Source: Solenopsis invicta (lineage: Eukaryota; Arthropoda; Insecta; Hymenoptera; Formicidae). From it: a stretch of 64,000 bases of DNA. The notes beneath the pieces are model-generated. The model did no database searches. It was not told where the DNA came from and was given only the letters and a program-made list of their open reading frames with translations. Where the stretch lies: positions 8,712,436 to 8,776,435 of the forward strand of contig NC_052676.1 in the NCBI RefSeq assembly GCF_016802725.1. The letters are read 5' to 3'. Shown here piece by piece: positions 34,246 through 47,080 of the stretch. The first letter of the stretch is position 1; every line of letters begins with the position of its first letter. The position numbers and the translations under genes are program-made.

Positions 34246-34332
34246 CAAACTGATGTTGTTTATCGTCATTTAACAAAATGACAACTATGGCAACATTTTA
34301 ACATCAAAACGATGATAAACAATGTCAGTTTG
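34246..34332. repeat. Small inverted repeat
   Basis: CAAACTGATGTTGTTTATCG pairs with CGATGATAAACAATGTCAGTTTG about 40 bp later. It is probably a small foldback element immediately after the hAT MITE. Confidence 0.6.
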
Positions 34333-34859
34333 CTATCTATCATTTTCAGAACAGCACTGGTTTTTCAGTCATTTATATCTTGGGTTAAATTACTGCTTAA
34401 AAATTTCAACACACTTGAAATTTTTTGCATCTCACAAAAAATTAAATATCTTAACTTAAAAAATCGTAGAGAAATTTTCAAAAATGCAGAAAGGAAGAAT
34501 AGAATCTGTCTTTTAGTTGTGTTTCTGCGAAATTTTGTTTCTAAATTACGTTGGGACAAAAGAAATGTTTGTTTACTACATGCTTGATGCGTATAAATTC
34601 TTTTAAAACCCTATTTTATACTTAACTTTTCGTAAAAAATTGCGTACGAGAAAATCTAAAAAGGTATACTGAAACTTTTGCGCAATATTGCATCTTGAAT
34701 CAATATTGTACACGCGTTTATTTATAAGAAAGTAAAAAATATTTTAAATCTAAATGCGGCAAAGGAAGTAAATAAACATTGCTTAGCATCTTGTGTAGCA
34801 TTCAGACACTAGTATTTAGATTTGTTACTCAACTGTTATTCGATTTTGCTGAATGAACT

Positions 34860-35240
34860 CCGCATGTAACCGGTTCGCGGATAAATCGACTTAATGATTC
34901 GAAGAGATCCGGACATCTCAGAAGCGGAGTTACTTTGGTACCACATGACATCGCACGAGCCGGGCGCATTTACGTCGCGGGACAATGGAAAAGGTCGCGC
35001 CGCAGCGGTGGCTGTGGCATTTGCAGCGTTCGTCACTAATAAACGTGTTCACAAGAAAATGCGCAACGTATCGGGCCGAGTCGAAAGGCACGGATGGGTA
35101 CAGGCAGTATAGGCCTTTTCGCAGGAGAAACGGGACGGGGAATTCCCCGAGAAAGAAACGGGCGAGTGTATATCTATGCGCGATCACGCTCATTGATAGT
35201 TTTCCAGCCATAGCTGTACGATTGAAGATAATTTTAACCT
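34860..35240. promoter_or_regulatory. CpG-rich island, no gene recognised
   Basis: A GC-rich block in AT-rich DNA. The overlapping frames on both strands (72, 98 and 104 codons) lack any recognisable motif. A cis-regulatory role is a guess from composition alone. Confidence 0.3.
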
Positions 35241-35942
35241 GCACGTCAAAGTATTATGCACACTTTATTTTATATTCTTAAATTACATAAGTCAATTTAT
35301 AAGCTGAATTATAAGGTACATGAGCTGACAATAAAAGACTTTCAATTTATTTTATTCTTTACAAATTCTATGTAAAAGCTTCTTATTTATTCTACTTATT
35401 TAATTTTTATAAACTCTGTTAAATACGGTGTTTTAAAAGTAAAATAAATTAAATAAATAAAAAACTTTATTAAATAAATTTTGTAAAATTGTATTTTTGA
35501 AAATTATTAAATAAAGATTGTTAATATTATAACAAATTAAGTGAACCTTCTTTAGCTCAGGTAGAACGGTTCTTAACAATTAAAACTTTTAAAAATAAGA
35601 GCAAACAATATTTTATAAATTCTAGAGTATTAAAATTTCATATGACTTATAAAAAATTTATGAATCAAAGATCAATGAATCTAAAAAAAAATTTTAATTT
35701 AATATTTTAAGTGTCAAAGTAATGAAGAAATTCAAATTTAATAAACAGCATATTCTTAATAAATCTAGCAAATAAGAATTATAATAAATATACTATTTTT
35801 AATACTATTTATATGAAAAACATTGGGTAAGTTGGGTTCATATGCCAATTTATAACTCTTAATTTATCAAGTAATAAATATTATGTATATATATAAAAGA
35901 AATGAACTATACCAAACTAAAAACTTTGTACTGTCTACTTCA
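35241..35942. other. Gene-free AT-rich intergenic DNA
   Basis: Nothing I can support as a gene or element. Confidence 0.6.
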
Positions 35943-36068
35943 TAACAGCACATAAGATCTAATAAATATCGTGATATCGTACGTAAATATACGTACGATA
36001 TTATGAATTGTACGAATATTCGATATCTAAAAGATTCTAGAATATTCATACGATATCTTGTGCTGTTA
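35943..36068. mobile_element. MITE with TAACAGCACA termini and GATATCGTACG palindromes
   Basis: The ends TAACAGCACATAAGAT and ATCTTGTGCTGTTA are inverted repeats. Inside is a perfect palindrome at about 35972-36000 (GATATCGTACGTA around AATA) and further ATATCG/CGATAT words. Confidence 0.7.
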
Positions 36069-36529
36069 GGGTTACTATTACAAAAATTAGAAACATGAAA
36101 TATTTATTTTCTTATTTTTGAGAAAAGAAACTTTAAGAAACACTTGCATTTTTGCCGTTCATATAACAGGACTGGTATACGTATATAGTTATTCATGTGT
36201 GGAATATACAACGCGTAGATAAATAACAAATAATATTTATAAATCAGATATAAATAACATAATAACAGTTTATTATTATACATATATTAAATATATATAC
36301 AATGTATTAGATATTTATCTGAGATTTATGACTTACATTTTCTAGCATTTACATTAAAGCAATATACATTCGCCGAAATATTAGACAAAGAAAAAAAAGA
36401 TAAATCTAAATAAAAGATCTCTACAGAGAATATTTTATTGTTATATTAATACTTAATTTTGCTTTTACAATTGTTAATTTAAAGTTCTTCGACTTCTTTC
36501 TTAATATCATGCAACAAGTCGGATACGAT

Positions 36530-36980
36530 TGCACGTCAATTAAGCCAGTTTGTCTGAAAATGCGCTTCGTCAGATGACAAGGTCAACCAGTGGCATCATA
36601 TCCAACGATTTCCCTCGATGTTTCCTCGCCTCACGATTTAAAGACGGTCATCGAACGCGAACAATCATCATCGCGGATTGTCGTTTCTTTCATCGTAGCC
36701 GTTTACGAACACGTAATGAAGCTTCACATGGTGGGGAGAGGAAATGCAGAGCAATTTTCAGTTACATCGCATGGAATTTTCCAAATTCGCATACCGACGC
36801 GGTGGCGAACGATTCAAGGCAAACTCTCGGAAAGGAGATTCAAGAACTCCGAGAATCCAAAGTTACCGCATGACGTAATTAAGTTGGGAATAATAATAAA
36901 TTCGAGGATCGCCGCAAAGTATTGCGTGCCGATAATATGTAAATTGCAGAGTGGAAACGTAAAACGATCAAATTGACAAT
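36530..36980. promoter_or_regulatory. CpG-rich island, no gene recognised
   Basis: It carries a 128-codon + frame (36590-36976) with ordinary-looking composition but no motif I recognise and no clear splice sites. A second, smaller GC-rich patch is at 37310-37480. This may be an enhancer or an unrecognised exon. Confidence 0.3.
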
Positions 36981-37489
36981 AATTTGGAGTAAATAGAAAT
37001 AATTTCAGTTTTTTCCTAAACTATCTACATACCATTTTAGCAGTATAAATCAGCGATGCAGATTACACAGAGCATTGCTAAGTTGAAAAATTAGTTCTCG
37101 GAGATAATCTTCCACTTTGAGACGTATTACGTACGTATAATAATTGATCAATATACATACATTTGCTGTCTACTTTATGTTAGTTAATATGAGATCTCTA
37201 CGTCAGTTAGATAAAGTATAAGTAATGAAATGAAAATTAGACACTTTTTTATATAAACAATTCTGGAGACCTAGACTTCAGCGACATTTAAAATTTCTTT
37301 CATCGTAAATAAAGGAATTGCGCTCTACGCGTTTTGCCGTCCTCGTGAGAAAGTTTCCACGGAAATCATTCTCTCTTTTGGCGCATAATCGCATAAAACG
37401 CGTCGCTTGAATTAGGGGACTGAGCCCATGAAAAGTCGCGCGACCCTTCCGACTTTCGTTTCGCACGCTTGAAACCGTGCTTGTTCACA

Positions 37490-38305
37490 ATTTTACAGTT
37501 GATTACATTTTCAAGACGTAAATTAATCGTTTTCTAAATTATTTTCTTATTTTAATTTTTCATTTATTTATTTAAAAATAATAATCTGCGTCGATTATAC
37601 GTGCATTTTTTATGTAACATTAATTAATAATATGTTTTCAAAATATTAAAAATTGTCTTTATAAATTATTTCACCCAAACAGTTCTATTATTTTTATTCA
37701 ATCTATTGCTCTACGTTGCAATCTACGTTATCTAGAGTTATCTTTTATTCAATTAATTACTTACACTTTATTTATTCTTCTCAATGTAAAGTAAACAATA
37801 AAATATGTACAATCAAATATTTAAATTTTACTATATAAATTTATGTTCTTATTACTCTATGATTTTTTACGAAAACAAAAACAACTGTTTTATTTTATTT
37901 TAATATAATATGCTGATATTGCGTTGAATACTATTAATGTATCAATGGTACGTATCATTGTGAAGATCGACGTAAATAAAAAACGCGATACAGATGTCGC
38001 AAAGCGCACATTTGTACACATAACATACGCTATAATGATTTTAAAAGAATTTCGTATGAGATATTAGCTATATTATTTAATTTGGCTATATATGATGAAA
38101 ATAAACGTACACAAAAATGTAATAAAAATATTGATTATAAATAATGTGCTGATATAACAAATATTTTTTTCCATTCCCCATTACAGATAAATAAAGTAAG
38201 AAAAAATATTTTATGCTTTTTCGTAATTTTAAATATAAAAAATCGCATATAAGTTTTTTGTATATATGCGAATCTTTGTATTTAAAATTATAGAAAAAGA
38301 CATTA
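37490..38305. other. Gene-free AT-rich intergenic DNA
   Basis: Nothing I can support as a gene or element. Confidence 0.6.
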
Positions 38306-38443
38306 GGTATTATTAATGAATGTACCCACTTTTTACCATAGGAGCACGATTTACCGACGGATACGTATTTCTAACATATTATATTAGAAATTACAAATGC
38401 GTACTCCTATAGTAAAAAGTGGGAACATTCATTAATAATCACC
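38306..38443. mobile_element. 138-bp palindromic MITE
   Basis: The arms GGTATTATTAATGAATGTAC, CCACTTTTTACCATAGGAG and CTCCTATAGTAAAAAGTGGG, AACATTCATTAATAATCACC pair over about 40 bp. CCCTGTATA follows the right end, resembling the 20.17-kb element's CAGGGTGT end in reverse. Confidence 0.85.
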
Positions 38444-38999
38444 CTGTATAACCTTTCTCGCTTTATTTAGATCTGCTGTAATAAAGAAAAAAAAAATATT
38501 TGTTTAATGCGTCTACACCTTCAAAAATTATTTTGAGTATCATAATTCGAAGAATTAGAAAAATTAGAAATTGTACGTAAAATTGCACAAGAAACATTAT
38601 TTCAACACTAAGAGCTGGCTGTATATTGGCCCTTTCTTGATTTTAATTTTATTATTTACAAATCGTTATTTTAATTTTAATATTAACTGTAATTTTGAGT
38701 ATCCCTTTGTATATACTTTGAGTATATGCATTTTAATACTCTTTACACGCACAAATATGCGTTCATGGAATGACGTGTTATGATACTGCAAAATATTATT
38801 ATGTTATGATATATTGATGTATGCAATATCAATTACCGTTTTAGAAGCAAACAGCATGAAATTGATTTAAATTTTTAAAAAATGATTAATCTACTAAAAA
38901 CTTTAATTTGAAATGAAAATCTTTTTTTATCTTATAAATTCGCTTCTTAATTTTAATCTCAAAATCTATTAATATTTATCTCGTCGTAGGTTAATGAAT

Positions 39000-39476
39000 C
39001 GATTTAAATTAAAACCAATTCCCTGCTCTTCGGCCCAGAAACGGCCGTCATCAGCCCGCGAATTTGAAATCGGAGCAAGTCTTGCGCGTTCTCTTCTACC
39101 AAACTCGGCGACGGGCCCTCCCCACCTCCCCCGTCTCGGTGATTAGACGTCGGGGAAGGGATTCTGACGGCGCCATGTTGGGTCCGTCCACGGCGCGCTG
39201 TACCGCGTCAGTCGCCCGATGATTGCGACCGTATATACGTCGCACGCACGAGCCATGAATTGAGCTCGCGTACGCTCGTGCCGCGTCGTCGTTTTATCTT
39301 TTTTTTTTTAATTTATCCCGTTGAGCGCATCTTTTTTATTTTACATTTTGCACTCACGCGCGGGACAAATACGGAGTTCTTCATTCGAAAAATTTGGCGG
39401 AAGTGCGGGACCCTGAAGGATACACGTACTAACATATATATTTGCGTGCAAAGTGCGTGCCTCTGTGACCCCTCTT

Positions 39477-39561
<85 letters not shown>

Positions 39562-39651
39562 AAAAGAGCGCAAGTGAAAGAGAACAAGGAATAGAGAGAA
39601 GCAAACAAGACGAAAAAAAACGCGAAAAGAGGAGAGGGACCACGGCGTGCG
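39000..39651 (+). promoter_or_regulatory. CpG-rich promoter and 5' leader of the 39652 gene
   Basis: 39040-39260 is strongly CpG-rich and contains an arthropod initiator-like TCAGT at 39208-39212. The following leader includes a (CA)n run and about 30 CT dinucleotides (39480-39556) before the start codon. GAGA-factor-type sites (GAGAG on the - strand) are abundant. Initiator use is inferred. Confidence 0.5.
39480..39556. repeat. (CA)n(CT)n compound microsatellite
   Basis: About 13 CA dinucleotides run directly into about 24-30 CT dinucleotides. The Arg-Glu repeat frames on the - strand here are artefacts of this tract. Confidence 0.95.
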
Positions 39652-39820
39652 ATGGCTGTGCGGCCACGCATCGGCCCTTCCGGTGGTGAATGCGCTTCCG
39701 GAAGTGTCGAGCACCTCACCGGGATATTCGTCGTGCGATGGACCGCCAGGAATACGCTCGTCGTTGCAACGGTGTTCGCCGTTCTCCTCGGCATCACCGA
39801 CGTCTTGGCCATCAGATCGG
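39652..39820 (+). CDS. First coding exon of an unidentified secreted or membrane protein (partial)
   Basis: ATG at 39652 opens 56 codons plus one base, followed at 39821 by a strong donor (G|GTGAGTATCC). The peptide starts MAVRPRIGPSGGECASG, then carries a hydrophobic stretch TLVVATVFAVLLGITDVLA at residues 35-53, which reads as a signal peptide or signal anchor ending near LA|IRS. Position after a CpG-rich promoter, good codon composition and a clean donor argue that it is real. The next exon must start with two bases completing a glycine codon; I could not find one in the remaining 24 kb, implying a very long first intron. I do not recognise the protein family. Confidence 0.65.
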
Positions 39821-40760
39821 GTGAGTATCCTCGTGCACTTCGAGGCTCTTTAAACTTTAAATCGGAGCTACGAACCCTCTCCCCCCTCCCCCCTGCCCCT
39901 GATCCTGTCCCACTGCTACCGGAGGTCCCGCTGTCGCCGGTATTTACTTCGAAAATATCTGTCAATAAATAGCTTCCGATAATTTATCTCGAAAATATTC
40001 AAATAGAAAGAGAATAACTGATATTCTTCGATTTTTAATGCAAACGAATGGCTCATTGGAGCTCATCCTTTTTGGATCCTCCGTATCCCGTTAGTCTCAT
40101 TGGCAATCACACTTCTACCAAAGTACCGTAGCCACGCGTAATCGTTCATTGATTTTATCTAAACTTTTAAACCTTTAAATAAGGATACACTTCTCTCACT
40201 TTGCTTTCTCCTTTTCTTATAGGCGACTCGCACAATAATTCCAACACTGTCCTGCTCCGCGAAACAAACTTCCCGATTCCTCATCTTGTTTCCTTAATAT
40301 ATTCCGCTTTGCTGCAGACGAAAGTTGGAATTGAAGCGCAATGCGAAATCTCAGCCTTGTGAGCGAGAATAGTTCGCACTGCATATAGAGTCAGGTTTCT
40401 AAATATAAAAGTTCAAAGATTTGGAATTCTTGTGCTCGACTCGTGGTGATCGAGATGATACAATTGATGTATCCTGAATATCGACGAGTCGCGGATAAAC
40501 ATGGATCTCGCGAATGCATCGAACTTCTCGATTGGATTTGACTCGCTGGTGAAAAGCGGTAGAACGGCAAGGGCAGACTCGAGGACCGTTTGTCGATCTT
40601 GAAGCCGCTCCGTAATCTGTTTTACGGGGTTAAACCGTTCTTTCTTGTCACAAACGTAGATATACACGAGAAGAACGAAAAATTTTGCTGGAGTATCTAA
40701 AGATTTAACTGGATACAGATCTGAAAATAATTTTATTAAGCCCTCAATATAATTGTGTTT
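39821..40760 (+). other. Start of the putative long intron
   Basis: No further exon recognised. The 134-codon - frame at 40413-40817 begins in a CT microsatellite and shows no domain. Confidence 0.5.
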
Positions 40761-40765
40761 ATTGG

Positions 40766-40769
<4 letters not shown>

Positions 40770-40815
<46 letters not shown>
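40770..40815. repeat. (CT)n microsatellite
   Basis: About 23 uninterrupted CT dinucleotides. Confidence 0.95.
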
Positions 40816-40818
<3 letters not shown>

Positions 40819-42847
40819 CTGATTGCTAGAATGTCAAAATTTTTGCAGCACTGATTATCACGCTTGAACGTTTGTCATAATTATTTTGATAATCGAATAA
40901 AATTATTTTCAGACCTATATCCAGGTCTAATCTAAATGTTTATATATTTAAGCAAGATCATTCATTCCGTGTATATTTCACCGAGATTCCATGCTCTGCT
41001 TACTTGCTTGGAAGTTCGGGGAACGGAAGCAAGGTCAATCCGGACCCATCTCTTTTTCGTCACCTTGAATACGAACGCAACTAGGTGTCTATTATTATCA
41101 CGGTGTAATGGGTTACGTTCATTCTTTTTTTTTTGTATTCGCGGAGGAGGGAGCGACAAGTGGACGGTGGTGGGAAAGATGGAAACCGGTTCTGCGCGAT
41201 AGAAAGAGACTAAAGAAGCGAAAACCGGCGGCCGTGCCGAATTTTTGACCAATAAATCTAGATCCTTTTCCTAGTTTCCACATTTTTCCCAGTCAATCGT
41301 CCTTCCAGGATCGTCGCGCCGCGCTTCCCATAAGAAACCGGTTTCATATACGACTCCAAAAAAAAGTATGACACAATGCTCGTGTTTGAATTACATGCTC
41401 GGAGAAGATACCGGGACATTCAAAGGAAATAATTCTCTCGATAACGATACGTCTCCTTGCACATTTCAAATAAATCACATAAATCATGGGTTTACACATT
41501 TTGTTAAAAGTTTCAAGACAGTGTAGACACAGATACCTAATATTATTATTCTATGATCCTTCTGATATGCGTTAAAAATGTGTGTGTGTGTGTGTGTGTT
41601 TTAGTAAAAATTTAAATAGACTTTGCCGGATACCAACCTTGACCTAACATGGAAAAGAAATGTAAATTCTTATTCACTTGTAATATCTCATTTGCATTAA
41701 TTACACATATATAACGTTACTTATAAAATGCAACATTTATTTGTAAAATTAATAACAAATCGAAATAACAGCTTCTATTTGTAATTAATATTTACGTGTG
41801 GAAAGTGTAAAAAACTTTTAATATATCATATTTATTATGGTTTTTTTTTTTATTATGGAGTTATTAGAATGAAACATAAGAAATATGTGAAAAATGAGGT
41901 GAAAGTTATTTTTATAAATTTTTGGTAAAAATGTGCAAGTGACGTTTTAATGTGCATCGAAAAACTTGACGTCTCTTCGAACGTTCATTTATTCTTCATG
42001 TCAATTAAACAATCGCCGTTTCGTCGTATTGTCGTATTGTCGACGCAAAAGTTTGAAATTGAACGACGCAATCCCGGCTAAGATGAACGGCGAAGTGTTT
42101 TGATCGTGCAACTCATACCTTGTGATCTGCGTGAAGTCATTCCGCGAGTGATATTAATAAAAAACTTTTTTTGCTCGTTCACACACAAAAATACACACTG
42201 ATATCTGACGCATGTGATATATGCAATCGCGAAAATAACCGCCGGCAGCATCAGAGGATAAATATCAATATGTTGACGATTGGCTAAATTAAATCTCTGA
42301 CCTTCTATGATGAACTCGTTACTTAATCCGGGGAGTGCGTCGACCATTTAAAACTTTATCAATGCGATCGACGAATCTTTCGTACAGCTTAAGAATAAAT
42401 TGTATATTTCTTATCTATTTTTCCATTTTGTTCTCATTCCTCTCATTTACATGAATACAATAATAACGGAGAACCTCTCTTAACTTAGATTGCTTACTAC
42501 GTTAACTGATTATGCTTACGATTGTGCTTTTTTTCTTACAATTACAATTTTTCCTAACCCTTTGCGGCACACTTTTTTATATCAGCTTAATTTCAACGAT
42601 ATTCAGCAGGTCGCTGATTTTGAATCTGAAAAATTAAAAATTTTAAATAGCGGATTTAATATGGTAGACAAATATTGTTAAATTTCTTAGAATTTAACGA
42701 GAAATTATTATAAAATACTAAATAGAGAGAGAGAGAGATAATATATAGATATGTACTATGCCGCAAGGGGTTAACAGAATATATGAAATAATTAGTGCAA
42801 AAAATAAATTTTGTTTGAAAATTTTGAATGTTAATTAAATATGTCAA

Positions 42848-42848
<1 letters not shown>
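40816..42848. other. Intronic sequence with two CpG-rich patches
   Basis: GC-richer patches at 41030-41360 and 41990-42350 lie in otherwise AT-rich DNA. A (GT)n run is at 41579-41600. No gene is recognised. Confidence 0.5.

Positions 42849-42896
<48 letters not shown>
42849..42896. repeat. (CT)n microsatellite
   Basis: CTTTCTCT leading into about 22 CT dinucleotides. A short complementary GA run lies at 42725-42738, so the pair could form a hairpin. Confidence 0.93.
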
Positions 42897-42900
<4 letters not shown>

Positions 42901-42978
42901 TAATGCGGCTTCATTAAAATTTTTATTTACAAAAGTATGAATGAGTTCGTAAACATATTTGATTAATTATCCTCAACA

Positions 42979-43325
42979 TAGAAAAAAAACATTCTTGTTT
43001 TGAGAACATCCTTATTTTCAAAATATTGAAAAGAAATTACGTAATGTCAAATAGACGTAATTTACATGCATGAAAAAATGTTGTGTAGTTTTATCAAGAT
43101 AAATGTACTATTCAATAATACATTTCATAAATTGAGAGGAAAACGTATCGAATAGAAAATAAATACCGTCAAAAAGGAAAATTTTTTAAATATATATTAT
43201 TATTATCAAAACAATATTATGCTCTTTAGAGGACTATTGTGATATTAAAATAGAAATAAATAACTTTATTGAAATTTAAGAACATTAAATTTTTGAAAAA
43301 GATCAAACTATAAATAAGCAAGATT
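42979..43325 (+). repeat. Intronic repeat family R1, copy a
   Basis: It shares with copies b-d the ordered words ACATTCTTGTTTTGAGAACA, TAGTTTTATCAAGATAAAT, GAATAGAAAATAA, TATGCTCTTTAGAGGA and a final AAAATAGAAATAAA. It is diverged, non-coding and in the same orientation as the other copies. Confidence 0.7.
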
Positions 43326-43927
43326 ATCATTAATAATTGATACTGTTTTTTCTGTGACTCTGAAATGCATAATTCTTGACTCAAAAATCAATAAATTACT
43401 TTTCAATAAAAATTTCAGAATAAACTGCATTTATAAAATAGTACATTTTCTTCATTGTACATCGATGGTTTGACAATTTTTTTCGCATTTTGCGAGATAC
43501 CTTACTTAATTACAAAAAACTTATGCACATCGTTGTGGGCTACGGGTGAGACAAGTGGGACGAATCAGTGGGTCAACGAAACGACCTTCGTACTCGAGAG
43601 CGTCGCGAGTTTGCAAGCTCTGATTCCTGCAACGCGCGCAGAAGGCGAGAAAGTTCTTCCCCTCCGAAGAATCGGCTCTTTGACGTATTTAGACCCAATC
43701 TCTCCTTAGCGAAAATTGGCCAACACTTTTTTACGACTCTTGAACTTTTTTATATTAATTGTGCCAAATATTAAGAACCCCTTAAGCGCTTAACTTTTTA
43801 CATGCGAATGGCTCTGCTTTACACGTATCAAAATTATAGTTTCACCCTTCGAAGAAAATGCGAGAAATTTTCGGAAATCTGTGAAACTTTTTGGTGCTAT
43901 ATAAAAACTGAAGTCAAGGTCTAGCAA

Positions 43928-44166
43928 CTATACTGTTAAAAATGTGAAATTCAATATATTTTTAAGTTAAACATTAAATTTAATTACATTAAATTACATT
44001 TAATTACATTAAATTTAATGTATCTATAACTGAAAACTGTATTATACGTGCATGAAATTTAATGCACTTTTAACAACTTTAAGTGTTTTTTAATGTACTT
44101 ACCTCTGCTTGAAATTTGCTTCCGTTATATTACATTAAATACTGCTGCCGATTTTTAACAATATAA
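43928..44166. mobile_element. Probable MITE with ACTGTTAAAAAT ends
   Basis: TATACTGTTAAAAATG and ATTTTTAACAATATA are inverted repeats enclosing AT-rich sequence with repeated TTAATTACATTAAAT. Boundaries are approximate. Confidence 0.5.
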
Positions 44167-44186
44167 ACAACAAAAAATGACATTTA

Positions 44187-44752
44187 GACAAATAAAGTAA
44201 CAGAAGAACTTCCTCGACGTCGGTACTACAGATCACTGCAGATTATTTTTCGAGCAAGACCAGGCTATTGCTCTTTGTCTATTGCATAGATCTGTCTTTG
44301 TTTTTTGATTATTTCGCCATCTGCGAAAAGTCCTATCAACTACTGTTGACTACCATATTGCTCTGTTTATGACAGTTTAGCTTCGCTGAACGAAATACGC
44401 ATGTGGTAAAAGCACATTAAAATATCTTTTTTGTTAGGTATTTAATCGTAATTTCACGCGGTCAGTGTTATTCGTGCTTGTTTTCTGAAGTGCGCTCTAC
44501 TATCATTTTGTACGTATATACGAGCAACACAACTTCTCTATTAAAATAAAGTTAACCTCAGATGATGGCTATACGAGTGAATTTTTAATGATTTATAAAC
44601 TTTTGTTCAATTTTCTTGTAAAATTGACTTCAGCGCACTTTCTTTTTACGCGTATTTTAATTCTAAAAAAAATTTTTGTGATTCTGTAACGCCAATTTGA
44701 AGATATTTAGTGCACTGTAAATATCGATAATTCATGGTTCTTTACTATCCTC
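44187..44752. mobile_element. TTAA-flanked MITE family C, copy 2
   Basis: It matches 20453-21027 along its length (shared CGACGTCGGT, TTTTTCGAGCAAGACCAG, GATCTGTCTTTGTTTTTTGA). The right end TATCCTC is followed by TTAA, but the left end has decayed to TTAGACAAATAAAG. It is in the same orientation as copy 1. Confidence 0.8.
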
Positions 44753-45529
44753 TTAACGGCTACATACAAGATGAGGAAAAAAAATTGAAGGATTAATTCT
44801 AAATAAATAAAACGAAAATCACCGCAACAAAATTGCAATTGAGACTTCGTTTCTTAATTATAAATATTTAAAAAAAAATAAAAATTTACGTACTGTCAAA
44901 ATTATTAAACACAAAAATTTTAAAGTTAGTGAGAGTATAAGTGCAGTTAAGAAAGCATAAAATAACTTTATGTAAAAGGGATCTTTGCGCACATCCTCGA
45001 ACGTTTCGATTCCATATTGATCCTTCATCAGCAACAATACAAGCAATGATGTTGACGCTTCCAGAGGAACTCCGGTTCAATTCTCTGGCCGTTTTTCCAG
45101 CTCTCACTGCCAGAAAATTGTATTGTTGGCGCGTGGGGTTGGTTAATTAAGTGAAAATGAATAGCAAAGGTCTGTTATTTTAGCAATAGGTCCAGAGAAA
45201 TAAGAAATTATAAAATTCATACTCAAAGTAATTTGCAACATAGCAGAGATATCAGAGTCGTTCGGAAGTCAAATATAAAATGCTTGTATTATTACTCAAT
45301 ATAAAGTCGAAACATTCAACCAAGAAATTTTAATAAATTTTCTTTTTATATAAAGTCATTTTACGTCTTATTAATTTCGCTGGTATTCTCACTATAGCTT
45401 TTCCACTGAGATTATTATATTTGTTAAATGTGTTTGATAAATATTCACAAAAAAATATTTAGACATTGTAATTAAGAAACAAACCTACTAAATTTTTATT
45501 ATTCTTGATTTTTATAATTCTGACCCCGG

Positions 45530-45910
45530 CAAACTACGTTTAATGAACGTTTAAGAAACATTCACGAAAACAATATGTTTTCGTGATGTTTAAAAACGTT
45601 TATTAAACCTTTTAACGTTTATTAAATCGTCGAAATATCTAGGGTAAAAAGGGTATTTTAAATTAGTGAAAAAAGGTGTTAAAAACGTTTAATAAACGTT
45701 TTTATATCATTGTACATAAAATTATAACATTTACTAAATAGTTTTTAAAAACCCAAATTTTGAACATTTATCAGTTAAACGTTTAAAATTGATTCTCAGT
45801 GTTTATTAAATTTTTAAACATAATTGTGTTATCCGAGGAATATTCAAATGTTTGTGTGAAAAGTGCCTGAAGCGGTCGAATATAAACATTTATACTTAAT
45901 AAACGAAGCC
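45530..45910. repeat. Cluster of ACGTTTATTAAA-type repeats
   Basis: At least eight direct or inverted copies of AACGTTTA/TAAACGTT occur, many as AACGTTTATTAAA. AAAACAATATGTTTTCGTG makes a small palindrome within it. No coding potential. Confidence 0.65.
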
Positions 45911-45961
45911 TTAATTTCAATTTTCTTCCTGGTTCATTATTCTTGATTTAGGCCTTATTTT

Positions 45962-46084
45962 GCAGGTGCAATTTGATGCTACAAATGCTTCGAAGTATTT
46001 GATTGACTAATCACCCAAAAAGAATTTTACAAGTCGACAAATCAAAGAATACTAGAAAGCATTTATAGCATCACCTCGACTGCA
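45962..46084. mobile_element. MITE family B, copy 2
   Basis: The ends GCAGGTGCAATTTGATGCTA and TAGCATCACCTCGACTGC resemble 13481-13595 through GATGCTACAAATGCTTCGAA and AAGCATTTATAGCATCA. It is more degenerate than copy 1. Confidence 0.65.
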
Positions 46085-46329
46085 TTCTTTATCTCATCTT
46101 GAATCACTTCTTAAATATTTTTCTACCTGTTACCGAACAGTATATATCGTAAGGTCCTCTTTCCGATATTTTCTTTAAGCTCCTTACTTATCTGGGAAAC
46201 TTTTGCGATAAAAACTTTCTAATTTATCTGACCAATAAAAAGCGTGGTAAACAAAAAAGTGTGACCCTGGTCCATAAATTTTGAATTCCGTTATTCTGGA
46301 CGACTTTCCCTAAATTTTCCGAGTAAAAT

Positions 46330-46760
46330 TTCATGTCGCTCTCACGAGGCGACGACATTTTTTTTGCGGTCGGAGGAAACGACGTTTCCTGAATACGAAA
46401 TCGAATAGCGGCATCGGCGGAAACTCACGAAGTCACGATCGGCCGATAGGCAACGGCTGCCGCGGTTACCGAAAGCACAAACTCTTGTAAAAACAAGGAG
46501 GAAGAAATTGCAGCGATGCCGTGATGTCGCGGGTAAAAAAAAAAAGAAGAGTACGGTGATCAGTCCGGTCTTCGGTGAAACGTTAGGGCAGGTTTTGTGG
46601 CTCGATTCGATATTTATAGAAAATGATCGAATTGTTTTCATAACGGAGCTAGGTCTTTTTTCACAGAAGTGATTATGCACGCAGTGATACCATTTGCGTC
46701 CGAGTCTAGACGTGACATTGTCACGTGCGATTGATAGGATTCGTCATTACGTATCGGGTT
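46330..46760. promoter_or_regulatory. CpG-rich island in the putative intron
   Basis: GC-rich block with a 112-codon - frame that shows no recognisable domain. Candidate regulatory element by composition only. Confidence 0.25.
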
Positions 46761-46840
46761 TTATCGTCTCGACTAGCGGAGCAAACTGACAGTTATTCGT
46801 TAAATTATTTATTTTGTATTGCATTAGGTTACTTTAAACC

Positions 46841-46979
46841 TGTATTAGATTACGCATTGAGAATTGAGAATTCGAGATTAGAATTCAGCCAATTGGAACG
46901 AAACGGATTAAACTCTTATTCGACCGAATTATAATTTGACAATTTACAATATTCAATCTCCAATACGTAGTCTGATTTA
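46841..46979. mobile_element. MITE family A, copy 2
   Basis: TGTATTAGATTACGCATTGA and CAATACGTAGTCTGATTTA mirror the ends of 11995-12139. GAATTGAGAATTCGAGATTA and AATATTCAATCTCCAATA match its subterminal part. Confidence 0.7.
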
Positions 46980-47080
46980 AAATAACTTTACAATAGATAA
47001 GAGTGTTATTCCTTAAATGTAAACTTTGCTTATTTATAAAAAGAGATTGTACATATGTAGAGAAGATTTTCTCTTAGAGC

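Noticed and set aside
39313..40817. Frames with long Arg-Glu, Cys-Val or Ser-Leu runs
   Set aside because: They are translations of the CT and CA microsatellites, with no homology or splice support.
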